This document shows, in pieces, positions 6,484 through 7,323 of a DNA stretch of 7,323 bases. The notes beneath the pieces were generated by a model, which saw only the letters and a program-made list of their open reading frames with translations, had not been told where the DNA came from and made no database searches. The position numbers and the translations under genes were made by a program. Numbering within the stretch: position 1 is the stretch's first letter; every line of letters starts with the position of its first letter. The stretch lies in contig JBOGEX010000138.1 of NCBI GenBank assembly GCA_050741915.1, positions 1-7,323 of the forward strand, given 5' to 3'. Source of the DNA: JACCTH01 sp050741915 (lineage in GTDB: Bacteria; Actinomycetota; Acidimicrobiia; Spongiisociales; ZC4RG35).

Positions 6484-6526
6484 GCGACGCTGGTCGCTCT
6501 CAATAGATGAACCCCTACGCAGGGGT
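6484..6526 (-). other. Two small hairpins in the leader of the 54-codon ORF
   Basis: ACCCCT-ACGC-AGGGGT (6511-6526) and GCGAC-GCTG-GTCGC (6484-6497) are perfect 6-bp and 5-bp stems between the two small ORFs. On the transcript the second stem ends just 1 nt before the AAGGAG of the 54-codon ORF, so it could affect ribosome access. They are short stems in GC-rich DNA, and a regulatory role is inference. Confidence 0.35.
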
Positions 6527-6537
6527 GGTGGTTGCAG

Positions 6538-6597
6538 CTAGCCGAGGAGCATTTCCCCGGCAGCGGGCTCGGTGCCCGCGCTGGTCGATCGGTTCAT
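6538..6597 (-). CDS. 19-residue peptide ORF with near-consensus Shine-Dalgarno (possible leader peptide)
   Basis: The ATG at 6595-6597 is preceded at 7 nt by AAAGGAGGTG (6605-6614 on the - strand), an almost complete anti-16S complement and the strongest ribosome binding site in the window. The frame reads MNRSTSAGTEPAAGEMLLG and stops at TAG 6538-6540. An in-frame ATG at 6633 would extend it to 31 residues, but it has no binding site of its own and the Shine-Dalgarno would then lie inside the ORF. The peptide has no run of a single amino acid, so it does not look like a classical amino-acid attenuator, and it has no signal sequence or Cys. A GC-only 6-bp hairpin (GCGGGC/GCCCGC, 6563-6579) lies inside it. 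It may be a translated leader for the 54-codon ORF or an independent peptide. Confidence 0.5.
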   Translation of the reverse strand: MNRSTSAGTEPAAGEMLLG

Positions 6598-6604
6598 ATG
6601 TGGG

Positions 6605-6614
6605 CACCTCCTTT
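6605..6614 (-). promoter_or_regulatory. Near-consensus Shine-Dalgarno (AAAGGAGGTG)
   Basis: On the - strand AAAGGAGGTG is 7 nt from the ATG at 6597, an optimal arrangement. It is the main reason for calling the 19-codon ORF. On the + strand this stretch is not part of any supported gene. Confidence 0.65.
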
Positions 6615-6646
6615 CGCTACTGGGGGCGGTCATGTTGCAAGTCGGC

Positions 6647-6676
6647 AACGTAGACGAATCTCGTTTGATCAGTCAA
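6647..6676 (-). promoter_or_regulatory. Promoter TTGACT-N18-TACGTT for the small-ORF transcript
   Basis: On the - strand, TTGACT (6671-6676, five of six to TTGACA) is 18 bp from TACGTT (6647-6652, TANNNT). A start near 6640 gives a leader of about 40 nt carrying the strong Shine-Dalgarno. It is the only promoter in the window with good matches in both hexamers at proper spacing. It lies back to back with the ferredoxin -10 box. Confidence 0.6.
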
Positions 6677-6682
6677 GGGATT

Positions 6683-6688
6683 TAGATT
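6683..6688 (+). promoter_or_regulatory. Putative -10 box (TAGATT) for leaderless ferredoxin gene
   Basis: TAGATT fits TANNNT and lies 8 nt before the ATG at 6697. The only purine-rich run, AAGGGA (6675-6680), is 16 nt from the ATG, too far for normal Shine-Dalgarno use. TTGATC (6665-6670) is present, but its 12-bp spacing is short for a -35. Confidence 0.4.
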
Positions 6689-6696
6689 CGAACCGC

Positions 6697-7131
6697 ATGG
6701 ACTCTGCCGAGCGGCTCCGCTACGTTGCCTCGGCCCTCTCGATCGGGGCGGTCGAGCGCCACTTGTTTCTATGCGCCGAGCAGACGAACCCGAAATGTGC
6801 TCCCTACGAGGCGACCTCCGAGGTGTGGCGCTATCTGAAGAGCCGGCTCAAGGAATTGAACCTCGCCTCGGCGCCACCCCCATGGGGTGGCAAACCCGGG
6901 GTTGATCCTTTCCCGGTACCACCAGGTGGGGGCAGGGTGCTGAGGAGCAAGGTCGATTGTCTTCGCATTTGCGAGAGTGGTCCCATCGCGGTGGTCTACC
7001 CGGAGGGGACTTGGTATCACGGCGTCACCGTCCCGGTGATGGAACGCATCATCACCGAGCATCTGATCGAAGGAAGGCCCGTCGAAGAACACGTCTTCGC
7101 GGTCGGACGCTTGACCGGATCACCCGCATGA
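6697..7131 (+). CDS. Thioredoxin-like [2Fe-2S] ferredoxin domain protein
   Basis: A 144-residue protein of the (2Fe-2S) ferredoxin family with the thioredoxin-like fold, related to NuoE and to the shethna-type ferredoxins found in cyanobacteria and actinobacteria. The cluster ligands are C26 and C34 in HLFLCAEQTNPKC (C-x7-C) and C88 and C92 in KVDCLRICESG (C-x3-C). The family block GPIAVVYPEGTWYHGV is followed by MERIITEHLIEGRPVEEHVF. It probably acts as a cytosolic one-electron carrier with unknown partner. A Pro/Gly-rich stretch at residues 57-79 separates the two halves; many relatives have only a short linker there. The start at ATG 6697 is chosen because the open frame further upstream (from 6532) encodes no family-like sequence and covers the divergent promoters. 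The stop overlaps the next start as ATGA, so translation of the hydrolase is probably coupled. Confidence 0.88.
   Translation: MDSAERLRYVASALSIGAVERHLFLCAEQTNPKCAPYEATSEVWRYLKSRLKELNLASAPPPWGGKPGVDPFPVPPGGGRVLRSKVDCLRICESGPIAVVYPEGTWYHGVTVPVMERIITEHLIEGRPVEEHVFAVGRLTGSPA
6873..6891. repeat. 8-bp perfect palindrome inside the ferredoxin gene linker
   Basis: GCCACCCC (6873-6880) pairs exactly with GGGGTGGC (6884-6891) around a CAT loop. It lies in the DNA coding for the Pro/Gly linker (about 6865-6933), which also holds a shorter inverted pair, AACCC-G-GGGTT. The clustering suggests a small palindromic in-frame insertion, or chance in a Pro/Gly codon run. Confidence 0.45.
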
Positions 7132-7323
7132 GATGGTTCAGATGGTGCCTGGCTGTCGCCGCTCTGTGGCGGCTCTTCGGGCCCGTGCTGCCGCTGCCCT
7201 GGCCCCGTCCCCAGCAACATCCCTGGCGAGTACCTGCCCGCACCATGTTCGTCGGTGACCGCGAGCTTTCAGTCCGAGAGGTTGGACCCGCTGATGGTCC
7301 GCCGGTGGTTCTCATCCATGGAC
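7128..7323 (+). CDS. Alpha/beta hydrolase, N-terminal part (3' end outside window)
   Basis: The ATG at 7128-7130 overlaps the ferredoxin stop (ATGA). Sixty-five codons follow in an open frame to the window end. The first ~25 residues (MRWFRWCLAVAALWRLFGPV onward) form a hydrophobic segment that may be a membrane anchor or an amphipathic N-terminal helix. Next come a Pro-rich stretch (LPLPWPRPQQHPW), then FVGDRELSVREVGPADGPPV and VVLIHG. The last is the beta3 strand and oxyanion-hole HG motif of alpha/beta hydrolases. Nucleophile, acid and His lie beyond the window, so substrate and even catalytic competence cannot be judged. The overlap with the ferredoxin gene implies a shared operon and probably a related role. 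Confidence 0.8.
   Translation, partial: MRWFRWCLAVAALWRLFGPVLPLPWPRPQQHPWRVPARTMFVGDRELSVREVGPADGPPVVLIHG

Noticed and set aside
6270..6503. 77-codon - strand frame overlapping the 54-codon ORF
   Set aside because: It starts at a TTG without its own binding site and ends inside the terminator stem. Its internal ATG at 6464 is further from AAGGAG than the ATG at 6468.
6532..6696. Upstream extension of the ferredoxin frame to 199 residues
   Set aside because: The extra 55 residues resemble no ferredoxin. The DNA carries the divergent promoters and the - strand Shine-Dalgarno, and ATG 6697 fits the family start.
1..7323. CRISPR array, insertion sequence or phage genes
   Set aside because: I saw no regularly spaced repeats, transposase motifs or target-site duplications on either strand.

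Overview
The window comes from a high-GC bacterium that looks actinobacterial. UvrB is of the actinobacterial type: Walker A reads GITGSGKS, with -KSATIAW following as in mycobacterial UvrB. A deazaflavin (F420)-dependent nitroreductase-family relic is present, and several genes appear to be leaderless, with a TANNNT -10 box 6-8 nt before the start codon. A lineage near Acidimicrobiia is possible, but I cannot place it from sequence alone.

Layout from left to right. (1) Positions 2-124 hold the C-terminal 40 residues of an unrecognised + strand gene, followed by a 13-bp imperfect hairpin. (2) Converging on it is a complete APH(3')-type aminoglycoside phosphotransferase gene on the - strand (207-998). 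(3) After a ~300-bp divergent spacer comes a small NTF2/SnoaL-like gene (1301-1699, +). It is followed almost at once by a DDN-like oxidoreductase gene that is broken by two frameshifts (1706-2136, +). (4) The centre is a - strand housekeeping block: uvrB (4163-6172), greA (3649-4125), mgtE (2227-3624). These cover nucleotide excision repair, transcript-cleavage rescue of RNA polymerase and Mg2+ transport, with gaps of 37 and 24 bp. (5) Upstream of uvrB is a compact - strand unit: a promoter (TTGACT-N18-TACGTT), a 19-codon ORF behind a near-perfect Shine-Dalgarno, a 54-codon Arg-rich ORF behind AAGGAG, and a 13-bp perfect hairpin that looks like a terminator. (6) Divergent from it, on the + strand, is a thioredoxin-like [2Fe-2S] ferredoxin gene (6697-7131). 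It overlaps by ATGA the start of an alpha/beta hydrolase gene that runs off the window (7128-end).

Two modes of translation start sit side by side. aph, mgtE, greA, uvrB and the ferredoxin gene lack a convincing Shine-Dalgarno but have TANNNT 6-8 nt before the start codon. The NTF2-like gene and the two small ORFs upstream of uvrB have strong Shine-Dalgarno sequences. The least explained part of the window is 6258-6676: two tiny ORFs in a transcript carrying five hairpins. The rest is mostly ordinary housekeeping and accessory gene content.
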